Shown here: piece after piece, positions 18,574 through 28,345 of the stretch
How positions within the stretch are numbered: the stretch's first letter is position 1
Layout: each line of letters begins with the position of its first letter
The notes under the pieces: generated by a model
Told to the model about the DNA's origin: nothing
What the model saw: only the letters and a program-made list of their open reading frames with translations
Database searches by the model: none
Position numbers and translations under genes: made by a program
Assembly: GCA_021272315.1 (NCBI GenBank)
Contig: JAJSLI010000060.1
Coordinates: 1 to 64,000 of the forward strand
Origin: Methylacidiphilales bacterium
GTDB lineage: Bacteria; Verrucomicrobiota; Verrucomicrobiia; Methylacidiphilales; UBA1321
DNA length: 64,000 bases
Reading direction: 5' to 3'

Positions 18574-18663
18574 CCTCCCCTTTTTACCCTTTAAAACCTA
18601 ACGCCACATTTGCCCCGTTTAGGCACGTGACAGGAAAATGGAGCACAGCCTAAGCTGTCGGAC

Positions 18664-19743
18664 ATGGCCTCGCTTTTGCGCCAATCGACAGTCTGTCATG
18701 AACTGGCCAGCGGTTGGATGCATCGGGGCATCGATTTGTTGAACGCAAATGCCCCGGTCAGCCTGGAGGAGGCCGTGCGGTGTTTCGACAAGGCGATTGC
18801 CCTGCGCCGCACGTTGCCGCTGGCCGAAGATCCGCGCCATCGTTATCTCCTGGCCGGGGGCTGGATGAACCGGGGCGACGCGCTGGCGCGGCTCGGAGCG
18901 AAAGAGCACTTGGCCGAATCGGTGAAATCGTACGACGAAGCGCTCGGGCTGTTGCGCACGTTGCCCCTCGACGAAGATTCGCTTTATCCGCGACGGCTGG
19001 CCATTGCGTGGATCAACCGGGGTTTTGCCCGGCAAAAGGGCGACTCCCCGGCCGACGTGACGGAAGCCATCCGCTGTTTTCGGGAAGCCCTCGCGGTGCT
19101 GGAAGATTCCCCGGCGGCGGCCATCGCCGATCCCGGTTTGTTGCGGGCGGGGGCGTTGATCAACCTGGCCGAAGCCTTGCTGAAGACCTCCAATCAACCG
19201 GTCGCGGAAGCGCTGAGCCCGGCACGGCAGGCGCTGGCGTTGATCAAAATAACGGAGCGGACCGACGCCACCTCCGCCGAGGCGGGTTTCAAGGCCCGGC
19301 ATGTTTTGTGCCGCGCCATCGCCGCGAAATCGAGCGATGGGAAATCGATTCCGCCGGAGTTGACCGAGGAGGCGACCCACGCGGTGGATGAAGGCCTCGC
19401 CCTGGCCCGGCATTGGGAAGAGCGGGGCGAGGGCCGCTTTCGCGAGCTGGCGGAGGACCTTTTCCGTTTCGGCTGCCGCATCTATCCGACCGGCCAGCCA
19501 CGCTTTCTGGCCGAGTTCATCCTGGAGAATCTCGATCCGAAGAAGGCGGGTTCCATTCTGCCGCTCAATCGGGACATGCACGAGGCCGCCGTGGCCGCGC
19601 TTTGGAATGCGCTGAGGGAAATTCAGCGGGCCGGATTTCCTTTGCCCTCCACGCCGCGCTTCGAGCAGTTGCTGGAAAATCTGCAGCGCCTGCGCGTGAC
19701 CGAGGAGCGGCTGGAGGAGTTGCGCCAAGCCGCCTTGGTTTGA
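18664..19743 (+). CDS. TPR-like repeat protein of unknown function
   Basis: Repeats around [37 protein letters not shown] and [32 protein letters not shown]. Confidence 0.7.
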   Translation: MASLLRQSTVCHELASGWMHRGIDLLNANAPVSLEEAVRCFDKAIALRRTLPLAEDPRHRYLLAGGWMNRGDALARLGAKEHLAESVKSYDEALGLLRTLPLDEDSLYPRRLAIAWINRGFARQKGDSPADVTEAIRCFREALAVLEDSPAAAIADPGLLRAGALINLAEALLKTSNQPVAEALSPARQALALIKITERTDATSAEAGFKARHVLCRAIAAKSSDGKSIPPELTEEATHAVDEGLALARHWEERGEGRFRELAEDLFRFGCRIYPTGQPRFLAEFILENLDPKKAGSILPLNRDMHEAAVAALWNALREIQRAGFPLPSTPRFEQLLENLQRLRVTEERLEELRQAALV

Positions 19744-19849
19744 GGAGACTGAGATTTCGCACGGAGGACTGCAGAGAGCGGAAGAGGAATTTGAGACAAA
19801 AGAGTTCGAGCCACAACTATTCACTCAAAATCAGGTTAGAAAGCATGTC

Positions 19850-20542
19850 ATGTTGATCACCATTCCCGATGTCCTTAACTCCGAGCAAGTGGCGGAGGCA
19901 CGCAAACTCCTCGACGCCGCCGAGTGGGTCGACGGCCGTGTGACGGCTGGGCACCAGTCGGCGCGGGCCAAGGACAACCTCCAGGTTCCCGAAGGCCATC
20001 CGATAGCGCGGCAGGTCGGCGCAACGATCCTGCAGGCGCTGGGCAAGAATCTGCTTTTCCTGTCGGCGGCGCTGCCGCTGCACGTTTTTCCGCCGTTGTT
20101 CAACCGCTACTCCGGCGGCCAGTCCTTCGGCACGCATGTCGACAACTCGATCCGGCAGATTCCGGGCACGCCGCACCGCATCCGCACCGATCTCTCGGCG
20201 ACGCTTTTTTTCGCCGCGCCCGACGAATACGACGGCGGCGAACTGGTGATGGAAGACACTTACGGCGTCAAGAGCGTGAAACTACCGCCGGGGCACCTGG
20301 TGCTTTACCCGTCGACGAGCCTGCACCGCGTCAATCCGGTGACCCGAGGCGCGCGCCTCTGCGCTTTCTTCTGGGTTCAGAGCATGGTGCGGGATGACGG
20401 CAAGAGGTCGCTACTGTTCGATCTTGATCAAGGCATCCAGCGGCTGGGCCGCGACCTGCCCGAGCAACCGGCGGCGGCACAGACGGCGGTGCAACTCACC
20501 GGGGTCTATCATAATTTGCTGCGACAGTGGGCGGAGGTTTGA
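19850..20542 (+). CDS. PKHD-type Fe(II)/2-oxoglutarate dioxygenase (PiuC/YbiX-like)
   Basis: [19 protein letters not shown]...[58 protein letters not shown]: HxD...H facial triad. Confidence 0.9.
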   Translation: MLITIPDVLNSEQVAEARKLLDAAEWVDGRVTAGHQSARAKDNLQVPEGHPIARQVGATILQALGKNLLFLSAALPLHVFPPLFNRYSGGQSFGTHVDNSIRQIPGTPHRIRTDLSATLFFAAPDEYDGGELVMEDTYGVKSVKLPPGHLVLYPSTSLHRVNPVTRGARLCAFFWVQSMVRDDGKRSLLFDLDQGIQRLGRDLPEQPAAAQTAVQLTGVYHNLLRQWAEV

Positions 20543-20564
20543 TTCAGCCGACCACCAGGGCGGG

Positions 20565-21728
20565 TCAAACCCGAGAGTGGATAATCTCCATCGTCCGCAC
20601 CGCGTAGGAGGTGACGAGGGTGGGGTCCTTTTCCCACCAGCGCCCGGCGGAATTGACCCATGAGCCGTCCGTTTGTTGGAGGTTGATGAGCTTCAAGGCG
20701 AGTTCGCTGGCCCAGGCAACCTCTTTGCCGTCGGCCATGGCCAGCGTCTCCGAGCCGTGGGCCGAAAGGGCCTTGGACATCATGTGATAATAATAGTAGA
20801 GGCCGTCGAGACCCATGCCGGGGTTTTCCTCCAGCGTATAATTGTGGCGCAGCCAGTCGAAGACGGCGGTGACGCGCGGGTCGTCCTTTTTCAAATCGGC
20901 ATGAATGTAACTGAGCAAGCCCGCGTAACTCATGCTGCCATAGGAAAGCAGGCCCTTTTTATTCAGCGGATCGTAGACGAAGCCACCGAGGTTCTTCGGG
21001 TCACCCTTGACCCAGCTTTCGTGATTCGTGCCGGGCAGGTTCTGGCACCGCTCAAGAAAAGCGACCGCGGCGCCCCAATCCAGGTCCTTGGCCCCGGTCA
21101 CATTACTTTCGGCGCGATAGTGGCTCTCGCTCGCGCGCAGCGCTTCAAGGGCAAACGAGGTGTTGGAGACGTCGAAGTGGAGGCTCTTGTCGCCATAGCC
21201 GATACCGCCGTCATAAGGTTCGCCTTCCGATCCGGGCGGAAAATGGCCCTGCTGGTTGATGAGAAACGTCCGGGCGCGCTTGAGCACGGGCTCATAATCG
21301 GCGGAATCCAGGGCCACCAAAGCCAGGACGCAGACTGATGTGCAGTAATTGGCCAGGCCCTTGAGGTAAATACCCCCATCGGGTTGCTGGGATTGAAGGA
21401 GGTAATCGTAACCTTTCTGGACGAAATCTGGCCGGTCGGCCTTGATGGCGCCGGTCGGTTCCTTGACGAAAGCGGTCAGCACCAGTCCGGTGAGTCCCGG
21501 GGTTTCGGGGGTGGACCAATAACCGGCGGGATTCTGTTTGCTTTGCAGGAAGTAGAGGCCCCGGTCGATGGCGTGCTCGATTTCCAATTGGAGCGAGCGA
21601 TCCTTGGCCGGCGGCGGAGGATTCACCGGTGCGGCTATCTTGGGCATTTGCGCCCGCACCGGGCGAATCGCGGCTCCGATTGCGCCCACCCCGCCCAAGA
21701 GCAACCGCAGAAAAGTGGATCGTTTCAT
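20565..21728 (-). CDS. Secreted protein with terpenoid-cyclase/prenyltransferase-like alpha-toroid repeats
   Basis: Signal-like MKRSTFLRLLLGGVGAIGAAIRPVRAQ; repeats GLYFLQSKQNPAGYWSTPETPGLTGLVLTAF, GYDYLLQSQQPDGGIY, ALKLINLQQTDGSWVNSAGRWWEKDPTLVTSYAVRTM. Confidence 0.8.
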   Translation of the reverse strand: MKRSTFLRLLLGGVGAIGAAIRPVRAQMPKIAAPVNPPPPAKDRSLQLEIEHAIDRGLYFLQSKQNPAGYWSTPETPGLTGLVLTAFVKEPTGAIKADRPDFVQKGYDYLLQSQQPDGGIYLKGLANYCTSVCVLALVALDSADYEPVLKRARTFLINQQGHFPPGSEGEPYDGGIGYGDKSLHFDVSNTSFALEALRASESHYRAESNVTGAKDLDWGAAVAFLERCQNLPGTNHESWVKGDPKNLGGFVYDPLNKKGLLSYGSMSYAGLLSYIHADLKKDDPRVTAVFDWLRHNYTLEENPGMGLDGLYYYYHMMSKALSAHGSETLAMADGKEVAWASELALKLINLQQTDGSWVNSAGRWWEKDPTLVTSYAVRTMEIIHSRV

Positions 21729-22033
21729 AGAGGGGTCCTTGCCGGGATGATTTGAGGATGATCGGCCCGCACTTCCGCGTCGAGACTCATTTTCCCAAGC
21801 CGAAAAAGAGGGGGCTTCCTTTGTTAAACGACGCCAAAAGGGAAAAGTTGCGGCGCCATAGCGTTGCACAACGAATCCTGAATCAACCCCCTACGACCGC
21901 CAATTTTTCCGCAACTTTATTGAAACTTTTATGGGAATTTGAAGTTATGCGTTACAACCTTGGCACTCCGATGGACCTATCGCGTCACCCTTTTTTTCCG
22001 AACGCAAAGAGTGGTCCGTTGAATCATGGGTCG

Positions 22034-24367
22034 ATGATGAGGCGATCTTCGCCGAAGACCCTGCGTTACGGTTCGATGTCAATCCTGGCTCTGGTCAACG
22101 CGATCATGTTGGCGGGGACCGCGAAGGCGGCCGATGCCGCGGGCGCAAATCCAAACCCATCCACCGACACCGGCACAAATACGTCGACTCCGTTGAAGAC
22201 CAACCCGGCCAAACCTGCGGGCACGGCGGCGAAACCGGCGACGACCGAGAACGCAAAGACGACCGGTGCGGTGCCCAAGCTGAAAACCATCGTCGTTACG
22301 GCGCAACATAATGGTTCCTATCAGGGCACGCGGGCTTCCTCGCCGCTCTACACGGAGCCGTTGCTCGACACGCCGGAGACGATCACCATCGTGCCCCAGG
22401 CGGTGATCAAGGACCAGAACGCGACGACGCTGCGCGACATTCTGCGTAATGTCCCCGGCATTTCTTTCCAGGCCGGGGAAGGCATGAGCACGGTGGCGGG
22501 TGACAATCTTTCAATCCGCGGCTTCAACGCGCGCGATGATATGTTCATCGACGGAATTCGCGACACCGGCATCTACACCCGCGATCCGTTCAATACCGAG
22601 GCGGTCGAAGTGGTGAAGGGACCGGCCTCCGCCTACGAGGGCTACGGGGAGACCGGGGGCTCGGTCAACCTGGTGAGCAAGGCGCCGGAACTCACGCCCT
22701 TTTACGATTTCACGGGCGGGGTCGGGACGAATGCCTACAACCGCGAGACCCTCGACATCAACCAGCCGATCACGGAATTCGGCGATACGGGCATGGCTTT
22801 TCGCCTCAACGCCTTTCAGCAGTACAACGAAGTCGCCGACCGCGATTTCGTCTACGACAGCCGCTGGGGTTTCGCGCCGTCGCTGGCGTTCGGCCTCGGC
22901 ACGCCGACCCGCGTGACCCTGAGTTACCTCCACATGCGCGAGGACGATCTTCCCGATTACGGCTTCCCGTTTGTTAACCAGGCCGCAATTAATGCCGGTA
23001 GCTTTCCGCAGAGCGAGCTTAACCATCTCGCCCCGCTTCCCTACAGCAATTGGTACGGCCTTCTGGGCTATGACCAGGAAACGTCCATCAACGACCTGGC
23101 GACGCTCAAAATCGAGCATGACTTCGATAACGGCATCAAGCTCGTCAACCAGACGCGCTTCGACCGGACCTCGTTCGGCGCCTTCAACACGTCCGCACGT
23201 TTCGACAATTCACCCCCGGCCACCACGCCGCTGACCCTGGACATGATCACACTCGAGGTCAGTTCCCGCCGCGATGTCGACACGCTCTGGGACAACAAGA
23301 CCTTCGTGACTCTTCCGTTCGAGACCTGGAACATCCCGCACACGCTGGTGACCAGCCTTGAGTTGAGCCGCGAGACCGACGTCTTCAGCACGGGGATCGG
23401 GCCCTACGTCGACACCGGCCTCTTCGACCCGGATGCCTTTGCCTCCTATAATGAGCCCATAACCTGGGCCGACCAGGAAACGAATACGCTCGATGACGTG
23501 GCGGCGTCAGCCTTCGACACGATCAAGTTCACGCCGCAATGGGAATTGACCGGCGGCGTCCGCTTCGACCACCTCAATTCGAATTACGACGATCCGGGAC
23601 CGCTGACACCCTCCTATTTTGCCCGGGTCGACGATCTGTTCAGCTACCGCGCGGCGCTGGTCTACAAGCCCCTGCCCTTCGGCAGCATCTATGCCGGGTA
23701 CGGTACCTCATTCAATCCCTCGATTCAGGGCGTCAGCGACGGCGCCAGCAACGACGCGCTCACCGCCAACACGGCCAACCTGCCGCCTGAAGAGGACATC
23801 AGTTACGAGATCGGCACGAAGTGGGACCTCCTCGACGAAAAACTCTCGCTCAACCTCGCTTTTTTCCGCACCGATAAAACCAATGCCCGCGTGGAAGACC
23901 CGACCGACACAACGGTCTATGAACTGGCGGGAAAAGAACGGGTCCAAGGCATCGAATTCGACACGGCGGGAAACCTCACCCATGACTGGAAGGTTTTCGG
24001 CGGCTACGTTTACATGCAAAGCGAGGTTTTGAATGGACCGTCCACATCGGACCCCGGAGACACGCTGCCCAACACACCCAACCAATCGGCCAATCTCTGG
24101 ACCACCTACGATTTGCCCTGGCGTTTCACGATTGGAACCGGTGCCCAGTTTGTCGATCAGCGTTATTCTCTGGTCAACGATCTCAATTCGACTCCCGGCT
24201 ATTGGACGCAGCAGGCCATGGTAGCCTATCACGCCACCAAGAACGTCGATCTCCAGCTCAATGTTTATAATCTCTGGGACAAGGAATACATCGATCTGGT
24301 CGGTGCGCACCAGGACGTTCCCGGTGCAGGGCGGACGGTGATTTTCACCACCAGCTTTAAATTCTGA
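22034..24367 (+). CDS. TonB-dependent siderophore receptor
   Basis: Plug: LLDTPETITIVPQAVIKDQNATTLRDILRNVPGISFQAGEG...FIDGIRDTGIYTRDPFNTEAVEVVKGPASAYEGYGETGGSVNLVSK; terminates in F. Start placed at ATG 22034 before the signal peptide. Confidence 0.93.
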   Translation: MMRRSSPKTLRYGSMSILALVNAIMLAGTAKAADAAGANPNPSTDTGTNTSTPLKTNPAKPAGTAAKPATTENAKTTGAVPKLKTIVVTAQHNGSYQGTRASSPLYTEPLLDTPETITIVPQAVIKDQNATTLRDILRNVPGISFQAGEGMSTVAGDNLSIRGFNARDDMFIDGIRDTGIYTRDPFNTEAVEVVKGPASAYEGYGETGGSVNLVSKAPELTPFYDFTGGVGTNAYNRETLDINQPITEFGDTGMAFRLNAFQQYNEVADRDFVYDSRWGFAPSLAFGLGTPTRVTLSYLHMREDDLPDYGFPFVNQAAINAGSFPQSELNHLAPLPYSNWYGLLGYDQETSINDLATLKIEHDFDNGIKLVNQTRFDRTSFGAFNTSARFDNSPPATTPLTLDMITLEVSSRRDVDTLWDNKTFVTLPFETWNIPHTLVTSLELSRETDVFSTGIGPYVDTGLFDPDAFASYNEPITWADQETNTLDDVAASAFDTIKFTPQWELTGGVRFDHLNSNYDDPGPLTPSYFARVDDLFSYRAALVYKPLPFGSIYAGYGTSFNPSIQGVSDGASNDALTANTANLPPEEDISYEIGTKWDLLDEKLSLNLAFFRTDKTNARVEDPTDTTVYELAGKERVQGIEFDTAGNLTHDWKVFGGYVYMQSEVLNGPSTSDPGDTLPNTPNQSANLWTTYDLPWRFTIGTGAQFVDQRYSLVNDLNSTPGYWTQQAMVAYHATKNVDLQLNVYNLWDKEYIDLVGAHQDVPGAGRTVIFTTSFKF

Positions 24368-24624
24368 CAGGGCTCTGGTTGAACCCGAGAGCTGTCACCA
24401 ACTGTCAAGTAGGCCAGGGTGTGTCACTGGCTCACGCTTCTTCTTCCAATAGCCTGCACGTTTTCAATATGCCTTAAATGGTCCCGTTAACAAAAAGTCC
24501 AGGGGAAAAGGAACCATGCCTGTTCACGCTCCCAGCTTGGCATCCTCAATTCTGCCGTCCCCACCTTCCCGCCCGCGCCCCCAGATTGTTGCCGATGCGC
24601 CAAAGGGGTGGGATAGTGCGGGGT

Positions 24625-24996
24625 ATGGTTACGATCCGGACCTGCTTTTCTCTGCCGGAGGCCCAGGTGATCCAATCTCAATTGGGAGGCTCGGGGATCA
24701 AGGCTTTTATTCCGGACGAGTCCACGGTGCTCTGGGAAAATGCCATCGGCGGGATTCGCGTGCAGGTCTTGGAGGAGGATGCCGAGCGGGCCGCCGAAGT
24801 TTTGGACGAGACCGGCGCGGTTCATCCAAAAGAAGCCGCGAAATTCTGCCCTCGTTGCGGCGCACCTTTGCGGGAGTCCTACGGGTTAGGCCTCTATCTT
24901 AAGCTCGCGATCATGCTTTTGTTTTCGATGCCGATCCGCTCGAAGCCGAACTGGCGTTGTCCGAAATGCGGAATCATTTTCTCATCCCCGAGTTGA
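24625..24996 (+). CDS. DUF2007-like protein with C-terminal zinc ribbon
   Basis: MVTIRTCFSLPEAQVIQSQLGGSGIKAFIPDE...IRVQVLEEDAERAAEVLDE and CPRCGAPL...CPKCGIIF. Confidence 0.75.
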   Translation: MVTIRTCFSLPEAQVIQSQLGGSGIKAFIPDESTVLWENAIGGIRVQVLEEDAERAAEVLDETGAVHPKEAAKFCPRCGAPLRESYGLGLYLKLAIMLLFSMPIRSKPNWRCPKCGIIFSSPS

Positions 24997-25033
24997 ACTT
25001 GGGAACGAGGGGAAGAAACCCTGCCGCAAAGCT

Positions 25034-27427
25034 CTAAAAATTCTTCGGCACCCACTTCACGTCCTTCATCGGGCCGGTGCCGTGGTACTCGAAGATTTTG
25101 CTGATGGGATAGAGAAGGATGCCGAAGAGGGCATTGGCGTTGACGCGCATGTCGAGGTCGACCCTGTCCTTCATGAAGTTGTAGTTGCCGTTACCGATGA
25201 GGGCGAGGGTCTCGCTGCTGATGTTCATGTCGTCAGTGTGGACGAGTCCCTTGGCGACGGTGAAATGGCCGTGGGCGGCGTCGGCGGCGGAGAAGCCGGG
25301 AATGAGGGGCGTGAGCGAGCCGAGAAAGGGAATCTGGGTGATATCGCCGTTCTCGACCTTGATTTCACCTCCGCCGGTCATCGTCTCCATCTGGCCGATT
25401 TCGCCGGTGAAGTGGGCCTGGGTGTTGAGCTGGCCCGTCGATTTGTCATAGGAAAAGGCGCGGGCGGTGAATTTTTTGAAGTTCACCTTGCTCAAGTTGA
25501 GGTCGAGGGTGTAGGCGGCGGGATTTTCACGCAGGTCCATGTCGAGCACGCCGGTGAGGCCGCCGTCGTAGAAGCCGCACTTCTTCATGTCGACGGTCAG
25601 GCGGCGGTTCTTGAAGGTGAGCGTGCCGTTGGGTTCGTCGAAATTGAAAGGGATGCTGAAAAGGGTCCATCCCATCGGCGATTTCCCCTCCACTTCGACG
25701 AGCAGGTCGGTGTCGAGGTCCTTCTTGTCGCTCTGGAGATCGACCAGGCCGTTGGCGCGGACGGTGGGCGGACGGGAAAAATGATAGGGGGCGGTGTATT
25801 CGATGAACTTGGGCCCCATGACGGGGGCGACGGCCTGGACGTCGACCTGGGCGACGAAATTATTCAGCGCAACGGAGCGGTTCTTGAAATCGTAGACGAT
25901 GCCGCCCGTGCCCGCGCCCTCGGGGCGATGGACTTCGAGATTGGGCAGGTTGAGCTTCGAGTCGGCGAACGTGAAATCGGACGCGGCGGTGTCGAAGCCG
26001 GCGTTTTTATAGACGAATTTGTCGGCGGTGACCTTGCCCTTGACGGTCCAGACGCCGGGGTTCAACGCGGTGCCGGTGGCGGTGGCATCAATTTTTGGGC
26101 CGCCGTCCTGGAAGCTGCAACTGCCGAGGAAATTGTCCATCCCCTCCCCGAAAACGCCCTTGAGCACGGTGGGGGCGAGGTTGGAACTGATCCTGGCGTT
26201 GAGGCTGGGGACGTCCTGTGTGCTGTCGAAGGAGAATTCCAGGTCGACGTCCCCGGCCTGGCCCGCGATCTTGAGGCCTGAAATGAGCAGGCGCTTGCCG
26301 TCGTAGTGGACGGGGACGCTGAAGCGCGAGAAGGGAACGCCGTTGAAGGTGAAGTCGCGCCAGTCGAGATCGGCCTCGACATCGGCGTAGAAGCCCTGCC
26401 GCAGGTCAACGCGGACCAGCCCGGTCATGGCGGGCGAGGTGTTGGGGAAATCGAGCCGGCCCAGGGCCTGTCCGAGCGGTCCCGGAAACGCGGGCGCGAG
26501 CGTGGTGAAATCCATCGAGGAGGTGAACTGAAGTTCGGCGGAGTGCTCCGCGAGGTCCCACTCGCCGAAGGCGGTCAGCTCGCCGCGATCGAGGCCGATT
26601 TTGAAATCGTCGAGCGTGACGATGCCGTCGCTGAGGCTGCCGTGAATGGAAATTTCATCGACGGGCGCGGAACGCCAGGTGAGGCGGCGTCCGTTGAGGA
26701 CGAAGTTGGCGCGCCCGCCGCCGAGATCGCTGGTGGAGGTCTCGAAGTCGAGCTCGGCGTCGATGGGGTTCTCGGTGCCGATGTCGTCCATGGCGTCGCG
26801 CACGGCATGCCAGATGTCGACGTGCGCCTTGACTTGTTCTTCCCTCGAAAGCGGCGGCGGAGCGCCGGGGGGAGGCTTGGCCGGCGCCGACGGAAAGCCA
26901 TCGTTATGAATGATGCCACGGAGATAAAGCGCCATGTTGAGAAAGCGCGCCTGGGCATTTTGGATCTTGATGTCGCGCCCGTCGAAGGCGACGTCGGCGT
27001 TGACCTCGGTGAAATCGGCGGTGTCCTCCGGCCCGATGGGATAGCGGACGTCGGCGTTGGCGATGGCGGCGCCGTCGATGAAGCCGCGCCCCTGCCACCA
27101 GCTCAGCCACGCGATGCCGATGCGGATGCGGTCGATCAGCAGCATGACGCTCTGGCGGTTGGCATCGCGGTAAACGGTGACCCGTTCCGCGATGATGGCG
27201 CCGGTGGGACTGAGCAGCAGGCGATCGACGGCGAACGGAAACGGAAAGATGTGGCGCCGCTGGATTTCGTTCAGGACGTAATCTTTCGCCACCGGAGGCA
27301 GACCGAGAAAGCGCAGCCAGAGAACGACGACAAGCAGCGGCACGGAGACCGTGACGAGGGCGAGAAGACCCAGACGCGCCAGCAGACGCTTGAAGTAATC
27401 GCGGTAAGACGGCATGCCTCCACCCAT
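25034..27427 (-). CDS. AsmA-like large exported/membrane-anchored protein
   Basis: N-terminal TM (LLALVTVSVPLLVVVLWLRFLGL) then a long beta-rich region; AsmA-like C-terminus (GGGEIKVENGDITQIPFLGSLTPLIPGFSAADAAHGHFTVAKGLVHTDDMNISSETLALIGNGNYNFMKDRVDLDMRVNA). Confidence 0.75.
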   Translation of the reverse strand: MGGGMPSYRDYFKRLLARLGLLALVTVSVPLLVVVLWLRFLGLPPVAKDYVLNEIQRRHIFPFPFAVDRLLLSPTGAIIAERVTVYRDANRQSVMLLIDRIRIGIAWLSWWQGRGFIDGAAIANADVRYPIGPEDTADFTEVNADVAFDGRDIKIQNAQARFLNMALYLRGIIHNDGFPSAPAKPPPGAPPPLSREEQVKAHVDIWHAVRDAMDDIGTENPIDAELDFETSTSDLGGGRANFVLNGRRLTWRSAPVDEISIHGSLSDGIVTLDDFKIGLDRGELTAFGEWDLAEHSAELQFTSSMDFTTLAPAFPGPLGQALGRLDFPNTSPAMTGLVRVDLRQGFYADVEADLDWRDFTFNGVPFSRFSVPVHYDGKRLLISGLKIAGQAGDVDLEFSFDSTQDVPSLNARISSNLAPTVLKGVFGEGMDNFLGSCSFQDGGPKIDATATGTALNPGVWTVKGKVTADKFVYKNAGFDTAASDFTFADSKLNLPNLEVHRPEGAGTGGIVYDFKNRSVALNNFVAQVDVQAVAPVMGPKFIEYTAPYHFSRPPTVRANGLVDLQSDKKDLDTDLLVEVEGKSPMGWTLFSIPFNFDEPNGTLTFKNRRLTVDMKKCGFYDGGLTGVLDMDLRENPAAYTLDLNLSKVNFKKFTARAFSYDKSTGQLNTQAHFTGEIGQMETMTGGGEIKVENGDITQIPFLGSLTPLIPGFSAADAAHGHFTVAKGLVHTDDMNISSETLALIGNGNYNFMKDRVDLDMRVNANALFGILLYPISKIFEYHGTGPMKDVKWVPKNF

Positions 27428-27576
27428 GATGAACGATTCGGGGCCGAAAGGCGATTTTTTCGAGATGGGAGCGGGCGGGCTGGGGGTTTTTGGGGTAATG
27501 GTACAGTTTCGATCAAGTTTAGAACTTGGAAGAAGTGATTGCTCTTCTAAAATAGTAGTCCGATGATGGTTTCGCT

Positions 27577-27864
27577 TTGAAGGCTTTCCGTCGCACGCTG
27601 TTTGTCCTGCTCTGCCTTGGTATTATCGTCACCTGCTTTTTGAGGTGGCCCACTCCGCCTCACGATTTGCAATGGTACAAATACCATACTCATGAGGCAA
27701 ATGAGGCCTCAGATCGTCAATGCCTCATAGGACTCTGCTCAGGATTTGGGATGTTGGTTTGGTGTTTGGTCTTTAGAAAAGAAGAGAGAGTACTCGGGCG
27801 ATTTGCGTTGTACCTTGGGCTCTTTGGGATTCTCTTGGCTTTTTATGTTCCCCTTGTCGACTGA
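27577..27864 (+). CDS. Small hypothetical membrane protein (TTG start)
   Basis: MKAFRRTLFVLLCLGIIVTCFLRW... with further hydrophobic segments GLCSGFGMLVWCLVF and FALYLGLFGILLAFYVPL. Confidence 0.5.
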   Translation: MKAFRRTLFVLLCLGIIVTCFLRWPTPPHDLQWYKYHTHEANEASDRQCLIGLCSGFGMLVWCLVFRKEERVLGRFALYLGLFGILLAFYVPLVD

Positions 27865-27966
27865 CTCAAACTTTACCACTACCGGTTTTTGGCGGAATTG
27901 ACGGAACTTTTTCGGGGTGGGACTGTGGAAGCTTCCTGTGAAACAAATGCCGCGCTTTTTTTCCCT

Positions 27967-28006
27967 CGTTCCCAAGCTCCTGCGGAGGGCGGTAAACTTG
28001 GGAACG
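27967..28006. repeat. Hairpin repeat cgttcccaag...cttgggaacg
   Basis: 10-bp perfect inverted repeat (27967-27976/27997-28006); one arm recurs as cttgggaacgagg at 24998-25010. Confidence 0.7.
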
Positions 28007-28042
28007 TGGGCAACCAGAATGACCGCAACGCTGTCTTTTCTG

Positions 28043-28266
28043 CCAACCCCAACGGGGTTGGAATCCTATAGCCCAGGGTTGGCGCAGCAGCGCCTACCCT
28101 GGGTAAGCTCCCAAGCACCCAACCCTGAAAGGGTTGAAGCCAATTCAAACCAAACCCGTTGGGACATTGTTTCAACCCCTACAGGGTTGAAACGCTTTTT
28201 GCAGTTACCCAGGGTAGCGGCTTCGCCGCAACCCTGGGCTGAATGCTCACAACCCTTTCAGGGTTG
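28043..28266. repeat. Array of six hairpins with shared stem families (CAACCCT.../CCCAGGGT...)
   Basis: Hairpins at 28043-28061, 28072-28103, 28120-28136, 28170-28192, 28208-28238, 28250-28266; the two long ones share the outer stem cccagggt/accctggg. Confidence 0.9.
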
Positions 28267-28271
28267 TCCGT

Positions 28272-28306
28272 CGCCGGGAGGAACACGTCCCATCGCGACG
28301 GTTACC
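28272..28306. repeat. 35-nt interspersed repeat, second copy (inverted relative to 16781-16815)
   Basis: cgccgggaggaacacgtcccatcgcgacggttacc versus reverse complement of 16781-16815: 33/35 identical. Confidence 0.85.
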
Positions 28307-28345
28307 GCTGCACGCCGCAAGCGGCTGGGAATTTACCTGCAGAGA

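Noticed and set aside
18619-19824. 401-aa - strand ORF
   Set aside because: Antisense to the TPR protein at 18664-19743, Gln/Arg/Gly-rich shadow ORF.
20565-21728. Annotation of the toroid protein as squalene-hopene cyclase (shc)
   Set aside because: Has a signal peptide, is too short, and I do not see the catalytic DxDD motif; kept as a terpenoid-cyclase-like fold only.
25082-26281. 399-aa + strand ORF
   Set aside because: Antisense to the well-supported AsmA-like gene (25034-27427); E/G/V-rich composition is typical of reverse-strand shadow ORFs in GC-rich DNA. The same applies to 26306..27538.
28043-28266. Possible CRISPR array (regularly spaced repeated CAACCC/GGGTTG motifs)
   Set aside because: Repeats are hairpins of two lengths with irregular short spacing, no unique 25-45 nt spacers, and no cas genes in the window.
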